Below, in pieces: positions 36,591 to 46,248 of a DNA stretch of 64,000 nt; the first letter of the stretch is position 1, and each line of letters starts with the position of its first letter. Under the pieces are notes generated by a model that was not told the DNA's origin, made no database searches, and saw only the letters and a list, made by a program, of their open reading frames with translations. The stretch covers positions 2,480,001-2,544,000 of the forward strand of contig NZ_CP071182.1 of assembly GCF_017298635.1 (NCBI RefSeq). Direction: 5' to 3'. Source of the DNA: Paenalicyclobacillus mengziensis (GTDB lineage Bacteria; Bacillota; Bacilli; Alicyclobacillales; Alicyclobacillaceae). The translations under genes and the position numbers were made by a program.

Positions 36591-37880
36591 TCAGACCCAG
36601 CCTCTCCAGCGCATTGCCTCAGCAAACGGTTTGATACCTACCATGTAGGCAGCAAGCCGGGTGCTCACTTGATAGCGTTTCGCAGTCTTGAAGATAGTTT
36701 GTGCAGAGGCTACCATCATCTCCCGCATGCGATGATTGACTTCTTCTTCCGTCCAGTAATAGCCCTGACTGTTTTGAACCCATTCAAAGTAGGATACGGT
36801 CACCCCGCCCGCGTTGGCGAGAACGTCTGGAACAATCAAAATGCCGCGTTCCGATAAAATCTCGTCGGCCGCATGGGTTGTGGGACCGTTTGCAGCCTCC
36901 ACAACAAGGGATGCTTGAATCTGGTTTGCGTTCTCCGCCGTGATTTGGTTCTCAAGAGCGGCCGGGACAAGAACATCGCACGGTTGCACCAACAATTCTT
37001 GATTGGTGATGGTGTGGCTGAAATTCGTTGTCACCATCCCAAACGAATCCCGCTTTTCCAAAAGCGACGGAATATCGAGGCCTTCTTCCCGATACAGGGC
37101 CCCGCCTGCGTCGCTAATGCCCACCACTTTGACGCCCATCTCGTGAAGAATCAACGCGACGTTGCTCCCTACGTTTCCGAACCCTTGGACGATGACTTTC
37201 AAGTCCTGAAGGTTTTTGCCAAGGGTTGCTGCGCCCTCTTGCATCGCTACGACGACCCCGAGAGCAGTGGCCTTGTCTCTGCCTTGGGAGCCGCCAAGCA
37301 CAAGCGGCTTGCCGGTGATGAAACCAGGTGAATCATATTCGCGAATCCGGCTGTACTCGTCGTACATCCAAGCCATAATCTGAGGATTCGTGTACACATC
37401 TGGTGCAGGTATGTCCTTTGTTGGTCCAACAATCTGGCTCACTGCCCGGACATAGCCACGGGCTAAACGCTCTTGTTCAGCGATGGACATCGTGCGCGGA
37501 TCGCAGATGATACCGCCCTTGGCGCCGCCGTATGGCAGGTTGAAAATCCCACATTTGATACTCATCCATATGGAAAGCGCCTTGACCTCCTCCAGTGTGA
37601 CATTCGGGTGAAAACGAATGCCGCCCTTGGTTGGGCCAACGGCGTCGTTGTGTTGCGCTCTGTAACCAGTGAATACTTCCGTGTGCCCGTCGTCCATTCG
37701 TACAGGAATGCGCACGGTCAAGACCCGAATTGGCTCCTTTAGGAGTTCGTAGACCGTTTCTGAATACCCAAGTTTGTGCAGCGCATTTTGTACGACATCC
37801 TGCGTGTTGGTCAGGACGTCTTCACTCGGTGCTGGCATGTTCGCTCCGGCTGCCAGTCGCTTACCCACGTTCATAGCCAT
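36591..37880 (-). CDS. gudB: Glutamate dehydrogenase (GudB/RocG family)
   Basis: Hexameric oxidoreductase interconverting glutamate and 2-oxoglutarate plus ammonium. The 429 residues are close to B. subtilis GudB/RocG throughout: KGGIRFHP, the catalytic region LPYGGAKGGIICDP, PTKDIPAPDVYTN, the Rossmann motif VQGFGNVGSNVA, and the C-terminal AAYMVGIKPFAEAMRWRGW. NAD specificity is expected for this type but is not proven here. ATG 37880 is used, with GGAGAGGAG about 12 nt upstream; ATG 37874 is possible. It is not at this locus in B. subtilis, so it belongs to the variable block after pyrE. Confidence 0.93.
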   Translation of the reverse strand: MAMNVGKRLAAGANMPAPSEDVLTNTQDVVQNALHKLGYSETVYELLKEPIRVLTVRIPVRMDDGHTEVFTGYRAQHNDAVGPTKGGIRFHPNVTLEEVKALSIWMSIKCGIFNLPYGGAKGGIICDPRTMSIAEQERLARGYVRAVSQIVGPTKDIPAPDVYTNPQIMAWMYDEYSRIREYDSPGFITGKPLVLGGSQGRDKATALGVVVAMQEGAATLGKNLQDLKVIVQGFGNVGSNVALILHEMGVKVVGISDAGGALYREEGLDIPSLLEKRDSFGMVTTNFSHTITNQELLVQPCDVLVPAALENQITAENANQIQASLVVEAANGPTTHAADEILSERGILIVPDVLANAGGVTVSYFEWVQNSQGYYWTEEEVNHRMREMMVASAQTIFKTAKRYQVSTRLAAYMVGIKPFAEAMRWRGWV

Positions 37881-37987
37881 AGTGGATGAACGCTCCTCTC
37901 CAAGCCTGTTTGCTCTTTAAGTCCCCGTTTCATAATAGACCAGAAGGGGCAGGATTAAAAGTATACATTTCCATCTGAGGTAGGCCT

Positions 37988-39439
37988 ATGTCATATCGAC
38001 AAACCTTCACCCGACTGGTGACCATCATTCGCGACGGAACCTCGTCTTTTGTCTTTCATCTCATGTTCGCTGCGTTGGTCACCGTGCTTGTATTTCTGCA
38101 CCCGCCAACCATCTTTTCCGGGGATACTGACACGGCGAGAAACTACCTGAATACCATCGTGTCATCACTCTCGACAATTCTCGCGCTTTGCATCTCGATT
38201 ATATTGGTTGCCATCCAAATGACCGCCGGGAATTACACGCACCGGGTCCTTGACTTTTATGTACGGCTCCCGTACAACGTGTCCCTATTCTTTTTTTATC
38301 TGGCGACCATTATACACAGTTTGTTTCTGATGGCTCGGATTCGCGATCCGCTGAATGAGCCGCTCCCAGGCAACCTGTCCCGGGAAATGAGCGCCGACTT
38401 GGTCCTCGTGGTGATCTGTTTTTTTAGCCTCCTTTTCTACATGTACGCGGTTGTACAATTACTGAAGCCGGACCGTATCATCGAGTTGATTGTCCGGGAA
38501 TACAATCGCGCGCTCTCCCGGGGATTACTGCACAGTGCTCTTCTGAGTGTGGAACAGATCTGCGATATCGCCAAACGGGCTGCATCGTTTAGTGACTCCC
38601 TCACCGGGATGGAGTGCCTGCACGTGATGACTACCATCGCCGCCCGCCTGCCGCTTCCTGAAACGGAAGATGACCCGTTGCTGTCAGTCCACAGTAACAT
38701 CGTCGACCAATGGGTCGAGATTGTAGGCGTGGCCGTCAAGGAACGCGAAACGGGGGTGTTGACTGGCGTTTTAAACGCCTTGTCGAAACAGGGCAGGGTG
38801 TACGTTGAAGGAGGCTCGTGGCGAGGGGCTGAGCTCGTGATTCGAGCGTATCGTCATCTTGCGTCAAGCCACTTGCTCACGGAAGGTTATGTTCTGTACA
38901 TCGAACGGGTCGTAGAACGGCTGTATGAATTGTCGGATTTATCCGCGCAGCGAGGCCCCAGGGGCGTCACTTTTGCACTCCGAACATGGCAAATTGCTTG
39001 TTCCATCGGTGAAGCGTCAGTCCGGGCGAATCCGGCTTCCGCTTCAGCTGCCATCCGCGGCTTTCTGATGTTTGACAGTTTCCATCCAACCTTGATGCGA
39101 ATGTCCCATGACGATGAGCGAGTCACAGCACTCATTTCCTACTTTCAGTTGTGGAAAGTGTTTGCCGCCCACGCCTCGATGGGAGACGTTGCAAGTTGGG
39201 CGAAGTGGTGGAGCGAGACGCTCGCTGGTGACCGCAAAGTTTGGGATACCGGAGTAGGGCTCGCTTTTGCGCTGTCCACGCATCTGCAGTTGCCAGGAAT
39301 CCGAACGACCCTCTGTTACGTGTGGAACACAAAGCCGACCGGTGTGACAGATGAATTCATGGCTCTGCTAAAACCTCATTGCGCTGCTTTGTTTGATGGC
39401 TGGCCAGTCCCGGTCGTCGATGGACAGGCGCTCCCTTAG
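37988..39439 (+). CDS. DUF2254-like membrane protein
   Basis: Predicted inner-membrane protein of unknown function, 483 residues. Four hydrophobic segments lie in the N-terminal third (about 23-40, 55-76, 94-114, 135-159), followed by about 320 residues that look soluble and helical. The region LSTILALCISIILVAIQMTAG with THRVLDFYVR matches the DUF2254 pattern as I know it; the C-terminal part is not recognised. RBS GAGGTAGG precedes the ATG. It is divergent from glutamate dehydrogenase and convergent with rqcH, their stop codons overlapping. Family assignment is moderate; function is not inferred. Confidence 0.7.
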   Translation: MSYRQTFTRLVTIIRDGTSSFVFHLMFAALVTVLVFLHPPTIFSGDTDTARNYLNTIVSSLSTILALCISIILVAIQMTAGNYTHRVLDFYVRLPYNVSLFFFYLATIIHSLFLMARIRDPLNEPLPGNLSREMSADLVLVVICFFSLLFYMYAVVQLLKPDRIIELIVREYNRALSRGLLHSALLSVEQICDIAKRAASFSDSLTGMECLHVMTTIAARLPLPETEDDPLLSVHSNIVDQWVEIVGVAVKERETGVLTGVLNALSKQGRVYVEGGSWRGAELVIRAYRHLASSHLLTEGYVLYIERVVERLYELSDLSAQRGPRGVTFALRTWQIACSIGEASVRANPASASAAIRGFLMFDSFHPTLMRMSHDDERVTALISYFQLWKVFAAHASMGDVASWAKWWSETLAGDRKVWDTGVGLAFALSTHLQLPGIRTTLCYVWNTKPTGVTDEFMALLKPHCAALFDGWPVPVVDGQALP

Positions 39440-41304
39440 TCCCTTGCAGTTGTCGAGGTAGAACGGTTCAAGAGTTCGCCAATCAAGGTTTTGTCAGGCG
39501 TTGCGTACAGGGTCTTCTGGTTGTCATAGAGGACATACCCGGGCCTTGCGCCATTTGGCTTCCAAACGTGACGAACCTCCGTAAAGTCCACTGGGACATT
39601 GATGGAAGTGCGCAACTTACTGAAGTACGCTGCGAGAAGTGCCGCTTCGTGTAACGTTGTTTCGGGAACCTCGCGATGGTCTGCCTCTATCAGGACGTGT
39701 GACCCCGGTGCATCTTTTACATGCAGCCAGATGTCGTCTGGTTTTCCGAATTTTAAGGTCAAACGGTCATTCTGAAGGTTACTCTTTCCAACACGGATGG
39801 TAAAGCCATCCGTACTGATAAATTCGTCCGGGCGTCCAATCTGTTCGGCGTGGTGGTGTTTACCCTGTGTCCTCTGCTTTGCTTTACCCTCGCTTCTACG
39901 CTTTTTCACCAAAAACCCTTGGCGCTCGAGCTCTGTCCGAATGGGTCCGTAGTGACCAGGGTCCGTTTGCTCCAGCAACTGCACAACGCTCTCCAGGTAG
40001 GCAATGTCTTGGCTGGTCTTTTCCATCGCGTGTGCGATGAGGGGCAGGGCACGTTTGCGCTTGCTTGCCAGCTTGAAATAGCGCGTTGCGTTTTGTGTGG
40101 CCGAGAGTGCAGGGTCAAGTGAGATGGCGAGTGGGGTGTCGTCATCGTAGAAGTTCGGGAGTTCCACACGGCTCGCTCCCTTTGGCACTTGATAGAGGTA
40201 TGCCATCAACAATTCTCCGGCAATCCGGGGACTGTCGGCGTCGAGGCTTTCTTCCCGTTCACTGTCGAGTTTCGCGAGCTTACCCCGTAATCTGTCGAGA
40301 GTATTTAATACAGACCGAACCATCGACTGGTAGTCTGCAGAAAACTGGCTCCTCGTCAGTGCAGCTTCATAGAGACGCTCGAGCGCTGCATCAAACGATT
40401 CAAGTTTGACAACGCGTAATCCGAGGGAAAAGAAAAAGGGCGCGGCAGCGACCGCCTGTCCGAGTTGATCCTGAAGGATGGAGGCTGGTTCTTGTCGCTG
40501 TTCGGCAGCGGTGTACAGTTGATGAAGGGTTTCAAGCAGTCTCGAGATATCGTTCTTTGGGAAGGCCACTCCGTTCCCGTCTGTGGTTCTGTTCCTGTCT
40601 GCTGAAGCTGTGCTAGACCCTATTGATGTGTTCAAATCAACTTGTGCCCGATGCAATGCTTCTCGGGTTGTGTCGGGGCCTGCACCAAGCAACACCCCCA
40701 TGATGGCACGCTGTGCCTCCTTTGTTGTCGTGACGCCGATTAAGGCCGTCTCTAAAGTAGCCGCATCCAGATTTTTAATGTCAACCTTATTCTGTGCTGG
40801 TGGCAGGGTGTACAGATGGCCAGGCAAGACTTTGCGCACTCGGCTCATGTCCGGAGTGACGTGTACGATGGCATCGACAATCTTGTCTGGGCTCCCATCC
40901 TCGTTTTGTAGGCAGAAAATGAGATTGGAGTGCTTACCCATCACCTCAAGGGCCAGTACGTAGCGAATCACGTCACCGATGTCGTTTTGCGCCTCAATGT
41001 CCAGACAGAGAATACGTTCCCAACCCGGTTGCCAAACGCGCGTGACGCGCCCGCCTTCGATGCGTCGACGCAGCAGCATACAAAACATCGGCGGTTCCTG
41101 CGGGTTGCCTGGCCTTACCTGGCGCAGGACATGGGCTCTTGCAAGCTGGCGGTGAGCCGAAAGGAGCACCCTTGTCGTTTTGCCGCCTTTACGCAAGGTG
41201 AGTACGACCTCGCGAGCGGTTGGTTGATGCACCTTCTCAATGCGCGCACCGGTAAACCACTCGTTCCATTCACCTGTAAGCACGCGGATCCCCAAACCGT
41301 CCAC
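39436..41304 (-). CDS. rqcH: Ribosome quality control protein RqcH (NFACT family, YloA/FbpA)
   Basis: Binds stalled large ribosomal subunits carrying peptidyl-tRNA and adds C-terminal alanine tails for degradation; older literature calls the family fibronectin-binding protein A. The 622 residues show the NFACT-N domain (residues 1 to about 220), a helical/coiled-coil middle, and the NFACT-R domain with DDIWLHVKDAPGSHVLIE. GTG 41304 follows GGAGGGGA. The locus before yloB (Ca-ATPase) matches B. subtilis yloA; both are divergent here. Its 3' end overlaps the convergent DUF2254 gene by 4 nt. Confidence 0.92.
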   Translation of the reverse strand: MDGLGIRVLTGEWNEWFTGARIEKVHQPTAREVVLTLRKGGKTTRVLLSAHRQLARAHVLRQVRPGNPQEPPMFCMLLRRRIEGGRVTRVWQPGWERILCLDIEAQNDIGDVIRYVLALEVMGKHSNLIFCLQNEDGSPDKIVDAIVHVTPDMSRVRKVLPGHLYTLPPAQNKVDIKNLDAATLETALIGVTTTKEAQRAIMGVLLGAGPDTTREALHRAQVDLNTSIGSSTASADRNRTTDGNGVAFPKNDISRLLETLHQLYTAAEQRQEPASILQDQLGQAVAAAPFFFSLGLRVVKLESFDAALERLYEAALTRSQFSADYQSMVRSVLNTLDRLRGKLAKLDSEREESLDADSPRIAGELLMAYLYQVPKGASRVELPNFYDDDTPLAISLDPALSATQNATRYFKLASKRKRALPLIAHAMEKTSQDIAYLESVVQLLEQTDPGHYGPIRTELERQGFLVKKRRSEGKAKQRTQGKHHHAEQIGRPDEFISTDGFTIRVGKSNLQNDRLTLKFGKPDDIWLHVKDAPGSHVLIEADHREVPETTLHEAALLAAYFSKLRTSINVPVDFTEVRHVWKPNGARPGYVLYDNQKTLYATPDKTLIGELLNRSTSTTARD

Positions 41305-41457
41305 ATTGTCCCCTCCGCTCTCCTAATTGCTGTTTCCGAGTATACCTGCGTGGGTCCCCTCTCGCAATGGATTGCTTGCTGCGTCCAGGGTTGGACATCT
41401 TTTTCGCGAGACAAGCATACAGATTACGAGACACCAATCGTAGAAGGGGTGGCTCCG

Positions 41458-44172
41458 GTGGAGAAAAACTGGCACGTGTTATCCGCCTCCGAATGCCTGG
41501 CTGCGCTCAGTACATCTGAACAGGGACTGAGTGAAGAACAGGCCAAGGAGCGTCGTCAGGAAGTGGGACTGAATCAATTGGTTGAAGGGCAAAAAGTGTC
41601 GCTCCTCACCATCTTTTTGAATCAGTTTCGTGATTTCATGATTGTTGTGTTGTTGGTTGCCACGCTCATTTCTGGCCTGCTTGGCGAGTACATGGACGCC
41701 ATTACCATCGTCGCGATCATCGTTTTGAACGGGATCCTCGGATTTGTTCAGGAGGTGAAAGCAGAACGGTCGCTGGCAGCACTCAAAGAACTGACTGCTC
41801 CGATGGCACACGTCCGACGCGCCGGCCAGGTTAGCATGATTCCGGCAAAGGAACTGGTCCCCGGGGACATTGTACTTCTTGAAGGCGGAGACAAAGTTCC
41901 CGCGGACGGACGCATCGTCAAATCGCCAGGCCTTGACGTCGAAGAGTCTTCGTTAACCGGGGAGTCCGTCCCAGTGACAAAGCGGGCAAAAGCAGTCGTC
42001 GACCCGGAGGTGGCCATTGGAGACCGGACCAACATGGTCTACATGGGCACGCTTGTGACGCGTGGCAAAGCGGAGTTTGTCGTCACAGAAACAGGCATGA
42101 GCACCGAAATGGGCAAGATTGCCGGCCTCATGCAAACGTCAGAGGAGAGTCTGACACCCCTGCAAAGACGCCTCGATCAACTCGGTCGACTTTTGGTCTG
42201 GGTTTCACTTGCCATCACGGCACTCGTTGTTGTGACGGGTGTGCTGCACGGCAATGGACTGTACGACATGTTCCTGGCCGGTGTCTCTCTGGCTGTGGCT
42301 GCGATTCCGGAGGGCTTGCCGGCTATCGTGACCATCGCGCTTGCACTCGGTGTGCAGCGGATGATTAAGCGAAACGCGATTGTTCGAAAACTTCCTTCCG
42401 TAGAGACACTCGGCTGCGCAACCGTGGTGTGCTCAGACAAAACGGGCACCTTGACGCAGAATCGAATGACGGTTCAACGGGTGTGGGTGGAAGGTGAGTG
42501 GTACAAAGTCACAGGCAGCGGCTATGACCCGACGGGGGAATTCGTATACGAGGACAGGGCCATTCGCGCGCTTCGCAGGGAAGGTATCAGGCGTCTGGTG
42601 GAGATTGGCTCCACCTGCAACAACGCCGTCATGAAACTGGTCGAAACAGAACAAGGCAAAGAATGGGCGTGCGACGGCGACCCGACTGAAGGCGCTTTGC
42701 TGGTGATGGCGAAGAAGGCGGGGTTTGACGACCCGGAAAGCGTGTATCAGCGGATCGACGAGATCCCGTTCGACTCCGACCGCAAGTTGATGTCGGTGCT
42801 CGTCATGCAAGGTCAGGACGTTTACCTGTTTGTCAAAGGTGCACCGGATGTTCTCCTCGACAGGGCGACAAAGTTTTATACCGGGGGACGTGAAGAGACG
42901 CTGTCACCGACCACCAAGCGACAAGTCATCGCCGCCAATCAGCAAATGGCCGGTGAGGCCTTGCGCAACATTGCTTTTGGCTACCGCAAATTCAGAAGTA
43001 TTGAAGCCGCGAAGGCGGTGCAGGACCCAGAACAGGAACTCGTGCTCGTGGGTTTGTGCGGGATGATTGACCCGCCTCGTGCAGAAGTATATGAAGCGAT
43101 TAAGACGTGTCACTCTGCGGGCATTCGCACCGTCATGATAACCGGAGACCATCAGACGACAGCGACAGCAATCGCCAGGCAGCTCGACATTCTGCCGGAG
43201 GACGGGCTCGTACTGACCGGCGCCGAACTGGATAAGATGTCCGATGAAGACCTCGCTTTGCGCGTAGAAGACACCTACGTGTACGCCCGCGTCTCTCCGT
43301 TACACAAGCTGCGTATTGTCAAGGCGCTTCAAGCGCAGGGCGAAATCGTTGGGATGACTGGAGACGGTGTCAACGACGCTCCTGCAATCAAGCAAGCGGA
43401 CATTGGTATTGCCATGGGTCAATCCGGGACAGACGTTGCCAAAGAAGCGTCGGCTCTCGTACTCGGGGACGACAACTTTGCCACGATTGTGGCGGCAGTG
43501 GAAGAAGGACGCGGCATCTACGACAACATCAAAAAGTTTATTCGCTATTTGCTGTCGAGCAACGTTGGCGAGATTGTCACAATGTTTGTTGCCATGCTGG
43601 CCGGCCTGCCTTTGCCGCTGTTGCCCATTCAAATCCTCTGGGTGAACCTCGTCACGGACGGCCTGCCGGCGATTGCGCTTGGGGTCGATCCCGCTGAAAA
43701 GGACATCATGAAGCGCCCGCCGCGTGACGTGAACGAAGGGATTTTCGCAAAGGGTTTCTCTGTTAAAATTCTCAGCCGTGGAATTCTGATTGGTGTCGTC
43801 ACGTTGGCGGTGTTCTTGTGGGCACTGCACAGTGGGCAGGGTCCGCAGAACCTGGCAAGAGCACAGACCTTGGCTTATGCGACACTCACGATGGCACAGT
43901 TTATCTTGGTTTTCGACTGCCGCAGTGTCGAAGGCGGCATCTGGAAACGGAACATTTTTGAGAACGTGTGGTTGGTCCTTGCGGTCGCTGCTTCACTGGC
44001 CCTGTTTCTTTTGACCATCTACGTACCGCCAATCGCCGCCATCTTCAAGACGGTGCCCCTGCATGGCCTTGACTGGGTGATTGTCATCGTGGCTGCAGCC
44101 ATCCCCACTTTTGCGTTGTCGCTTCGCAGGCTTGGCCTCAGTGCGATGAAGACAAAAGTCGCCACCCGTTGA
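41458..44172 (+). CDS. yloB: P-type calcium-transporting ATPase (YloB-like)
   Basis: P2A-type cation pump exporting Ca2+ at the expense of ATP, in the cell membrane. From GTG 41458 (GAAGGGGTGG upstream) it has 904 residues, near the B. subtilis YloB length (890). Motifs: ESSLTGES in the actuator domain, AAIPEGLPA in M4, the phosphorylated Asp in CSDKTGTLTQN, KGAPDVLL, and MTGDGVNDAPAIKQADIG. The long frame open back to 40930 is antisense to rqcH and is not used. In B. subtilis YloB contributes to spore germination and calcium handling. Confidence 0.94.
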   Translation: MEKNWHVLSASECLAALSTSEQGLSEEQAKERRQEVGLNQLVEGQKVSLLTIFLNQFRDFMIVVLLVATLISGLLGEYMDAITIVAIIVLNGILGFVQEVKAERSLAALKELTAPMAHVRRAGQVSMIPAKELVPGDIVLLEGGDKVPADGRIVKSPGLDVEESSLTGESVPVTKRAKAVVDPEVAIGDRTNMVYMGTLVTRGKAEFVVTETGMSTEMGKIAGLMQTSEESLTPLQRRLDQLGRLLVWVSLAITALVVVTGVLHGNGLYDMFLAGVSLAVAAIPEGLPAIVTIALALGVQRMIKRNAIVRKLPSVETLGCATVVCSDKTGTLTQNRMTVQRVWVEGEWYKVTGSGYDPTGEFVYEDRAIRALRREGIRRLVEIGSTCNNAVMKLVETEQGKEWACDGDPTEGALLVMAKKAGFDDPESVYQRIDEIPFDSDRKLMSVLVMQGQDVYLFVKGAPDVLLDRATKFYTGGREETLSPTTKRQVIAANQQMAGEALRNIAFGYRKFRSIEAAKAVQDPEQELVLVGLCGMIDPPRAEVYEAIKTCHSAGIRTVMITGDHQTTATAIARQLDILPEDGLVLTGAELDKMSDEDLALRVEDTYVYARVSPLHKLRIVKALQAQGEIVGMTGDGVNDAPAIKQADIGIAMGQSGTDVAKEASALVLGDDNFATIVAAVEEGRGIYDNIKKFIRYLLSSNVGEIVTMFVAMLAGLPLPLLPIQILWVNLVTDGLPAIALGVDPAEKDIMKRPPRDVNEGIFAKGFSVKILSRGILIGVVTLAVFLWALHSGQGPQNLARAQTLAYATLTMAQFILVFDCRSVEGGIWKRNIFENVWLVLAVAASLALFLLTIYVPPIAAIFKTVPLHGLDWVIVIVAAAIPTFALSLRRLGLSAMKTKVATR

Positions 44173-44267
44173 CCGGTACTGTACCAATTCGGCTTTCTCC
44201 CCGGTGCAGCGAATGGGACGAGGAGCGAATGACGAGATTGATGAGAAATTGAAAGTCCGTGAGACTG

Positions 44268-44297
44268 CCCCTCTGTTCAATCAGAGGGGATTTTTTA
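44268..44297 (+). terminator. Rho-independent terminator after yloB
   Basis: CCCCTCTG (44268-44275) pairs with CAGAGGGG (44282-44289) around a 6-nt loop, followed by ATTTTTTA. It ends the Ca-ATPase transcript. Confidence 0.85.
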
Positions 44298-44334
44298 TGA
44301 AAAGAGGAACAACAATGAGCATAGTGGAGCTAAC

Positions 44335-44364
44335 TTGTGCTCCTTGATTGTGATGCGTTAGAAT
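44335..44364 (+). promoter_or_regulatory. Possible SigA promoter for yloC-remA-gmk
   Basis: TTGTGC (44335-44340), 18-bp spacer, TAGAAT (44359-44364), 26 bp before the yloC start. The -10 is good, the -35 weak. Confidence 0.3.
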
Positions 44365-44389
44365 AAGATCACGTTTGGAGGCAATTAGG

Positions 44390-45256
44390 ATGCCAATTCG
44401 CAGTATGACCGGGTACGGACAAGCTCTCCATGAGCAAAACAGCTTTCGCGTGAGTGTGGAGATCCGTTCCGTGAATCACCGATTTGCCGAATTCCAAGTC
44501 CGCCTCGCCAAGGAGTACGCTGGACTCGACGACGTCATCCGAGACACGCTCAGTTCGTATGTCGCACGTGGACGGTGTGACGTCTACATCGGGATTGAAT
44601 CTGCCTCAGCTCTGTCGAAGCGCGTCAGCGTTGATTGGGGCTTACTCTCCGAGTTGGTACGGATTGAGCATGAAGCTCATGCACGGGGATTTGAACTGGC
44701 GCCCGTAAACTGGTTGACGGAGATGGACGTTCTGTCTGTGGAGACGGTTTCGACTCGTCTCGACGAGGTGCAAGACCCCATTGTTGAGGCTGTGAAGAAG
44801 GCATGCGAAGCCCTGATTGCGATGCGGACGCGTGAAGGTGAACGCCTTGACGCCGATTTGCGAGGAAAGTTGTCTATCCTGGAAAAAACCGTAACAGAAC
44901 TGACCGTGCAGGCAGACGGGGCCGAAGCGAGGGTTCGGGCCAAGCTACTGGAACGGCTCAAAGAACTAGAGTTGTCTGTTTCACCTGAACGACTGTTGGC
45001 GGAAGTGACCCTGCTTCTTGAACGTTCAGCAGTGGATGAGGAACTTGTTCGGTTAAAAAGTCATATTGAGGAATTCTACAGGTCCCTCGAGGGTGGCAGT
45101 CCTGTCGGGAGAAGACTCGACTTCATCGTTCAGGAAATGCACCGAGAAGTCAATACCGTCGCCTCTAAGGCGGCAGATTTTAACGTATCGAGGCCCATCG
45201 TCGACGCAAAGACGGTCATCGAGCAATTGCGGGAACAGGTTCAGAATATCGAGTGA
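44390..45256 (+). CDS. yloC: YicC/YloC family endoribonuclease-type protein
   Basis: A 288-residue protein of the YicC family, reported as an endoribonuclease in E. coli. The N-terminus IRSMTGYGQALHEQ and RSVNHRFAEFQVRL are family signatures, and the C-terminal block GRRLDFIVQEMHREVNTVASKAADF is highly conserved. ATG 44390 follows TTGGAGG; an in-frame upstream ATG is inside the RBS region. It precedes remA and gmk, as in B. subtilis. Confidence 0.92.
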   Translation: MPIRSMTGYGQALHEQNSFRVSVEIRSVNHRFAEFQVRLAKEYAGLDDVIRDTLSSYVARGRCDVYIGIESASALSKRVSVDWGLLSELVRIEHEAHARGFELAPVNWLTEMDVLSVETVSTRLDEVQDPIVEAVKKACEALIAMRTREGERLDADLRGKLSILEKTVTELTVQADGAEARVRAKLLERLKELELSVSPERLLAEVTLLLERSAVDEELVRLKSHIEEFYRSLEGGSPVGRRLDFIVQEMHREVNTVASKAADFNVSRPIVDAKTVIEQLREQVQNIE

Positions 45257-45283
45257 AGCGGCCGTACAGGAGGAGTGGAGCGC

Positions 45284-45550
45284 GTGGGCATCAAATTGAT
45301 TAATATCGGATTTGGCAATATTGTCTCCGCCAATCGGATCATATCCATCGTCAGCCCGGAATCCGCACCTATCAAACGTATCATTCAGGAAGCACGGGAC
45401 AGAGGAATGCTGATTGACGCGACATATGGTCGCCGGACTCGGGCTGTCATCATAGCAGACAGTGACCACGTGATTTTGTCTGCTGTCCAGCCTGAAACAG
45501 TCGCTCACCGACTAACGGCGAAGGATCAGATGTTAGACGATGAGGAATGA
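45284..45550 (+). CDS. remA: Extracellular-matrix regulator RemA
   Basis: DNA-binding regulator that in B. subtilis activates biofilm matrix and osmoprotection genes. The 88 residues are nearly identical to B. subtilis RemA across [40 protein letters not shown] and [13 protein letters not shown] 45284 is chosen because AGGAGG is 10 nt upstream; GTG 45275 is 1 nt from the RBS and not usable. Its stop lies 4 bp before the gmk ATG. Confidence 0.94.
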   Translation: MGIKLINIGFGNIVSANRIISIVSPESAPIKRIIQEARDRGMLIDATYGRRTRAVIIADSDHVILSAVQPETVAHRLTAKDQMLDDEE

Positions 45551-45554
45551 TAGG

Positions 45555-46157
45555 ATGTCGCAAGAGCAGGGAATCTTATTCGTATTAAGCGGTCCTTCTG
45601 GCGCTGGCAAGGGGACTGTGTGTAAAGCTCTGATGGGAAGACTGCCGGAGATGCGCTTGTCGATATCTGCGACGACGCGGCAGCCCCGTGAAGGAGAGCA
45701 ACACGGCGTCAACTATTTTTTCAAGACCAAAAACCAGTTTCAAACCATGATTGAATCGGGACAGTTATTGGAATGGGCCGAGGTATACGGGAACTACTAC
45801 GGTACCCCGCGCACGTTCGTTGAGGAAAAACTGGCTGAAGGCAGCGACGTCTTGCTCGAAATCGATATCCAGGGCGCAATGCAAGTGAAAGAGACGTATC
45901 CTGACGGCGTCTTCCTGTTCCTTATTCCGCCTTCGGCGATGGAACTCGAAGCTCGAATTTTGGGGCGAGGGACAGAGACGGAAGACTCATTTGCTACGCG
46001 GTTTGGGGCGGCGCGTGATGAATTGCAGATGATGAGCAAATACGACTACGTCGTGGTCAACGACGTAGTCGAGGCTGCGTGTGAGCGTATTGAATCCATT
46101 ATCACTGCCGAGCACTGCAGCGTTGCAAGAAATTTATATTTGTTGAAGGAATGGTAA
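45555..46157 (+). CDS. gmk: Guanylate kinase
   Basis: Phosphorylates GMP to GDP using ATP. P-loop GPSGAGKGT at about residues 13-21, the GMP-binding region ATTRQPREGEQHGVNYFF, and DVLLEIDIQGAMQVK are present; 200 residues is normal. ATG 45555 with GAGG 9 nt upstream is preferred to ATG 45540, which overlaps remA. Located before rpoZ, as in most Bacilli. Confidence 0.95.
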   Translation: MSQEQGILFVLSGPSGAGKGTVCKALMGRLPEMRLSISATTRQPREGEQHGVNYFFKTKNQFQTMIESGQLLEWAEVYGNYYGTPRTFVEEKLAEGSDVLLEIDIQGAMQVKETYPDGVFLFLIPPSAMELEARILGRGTETEDSFATRFGAARDELQMMSKYDYVVVNDVVEAACERIESIITAEHCSVARNLYLLKEW

Positions 46158-46248
46158 GGCTCCTGGTTGGCTATGAAGGTAAAGGCAAGTGGTTGTTTTC
46201 AGTCTTGTTTTCATTGCTCGGATGAAAGCAAGCAAATCCAGATGAAAA

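Noticed and set aside
40930..41457. N-terminal extension of the Ca-ATPase to an ATG at 40930
   Set aside because: The extension is antisense to the conserved rqcH coding sequence, has no P-type ATPase similarity, and a well placed RBS and GTG exist at 41458.
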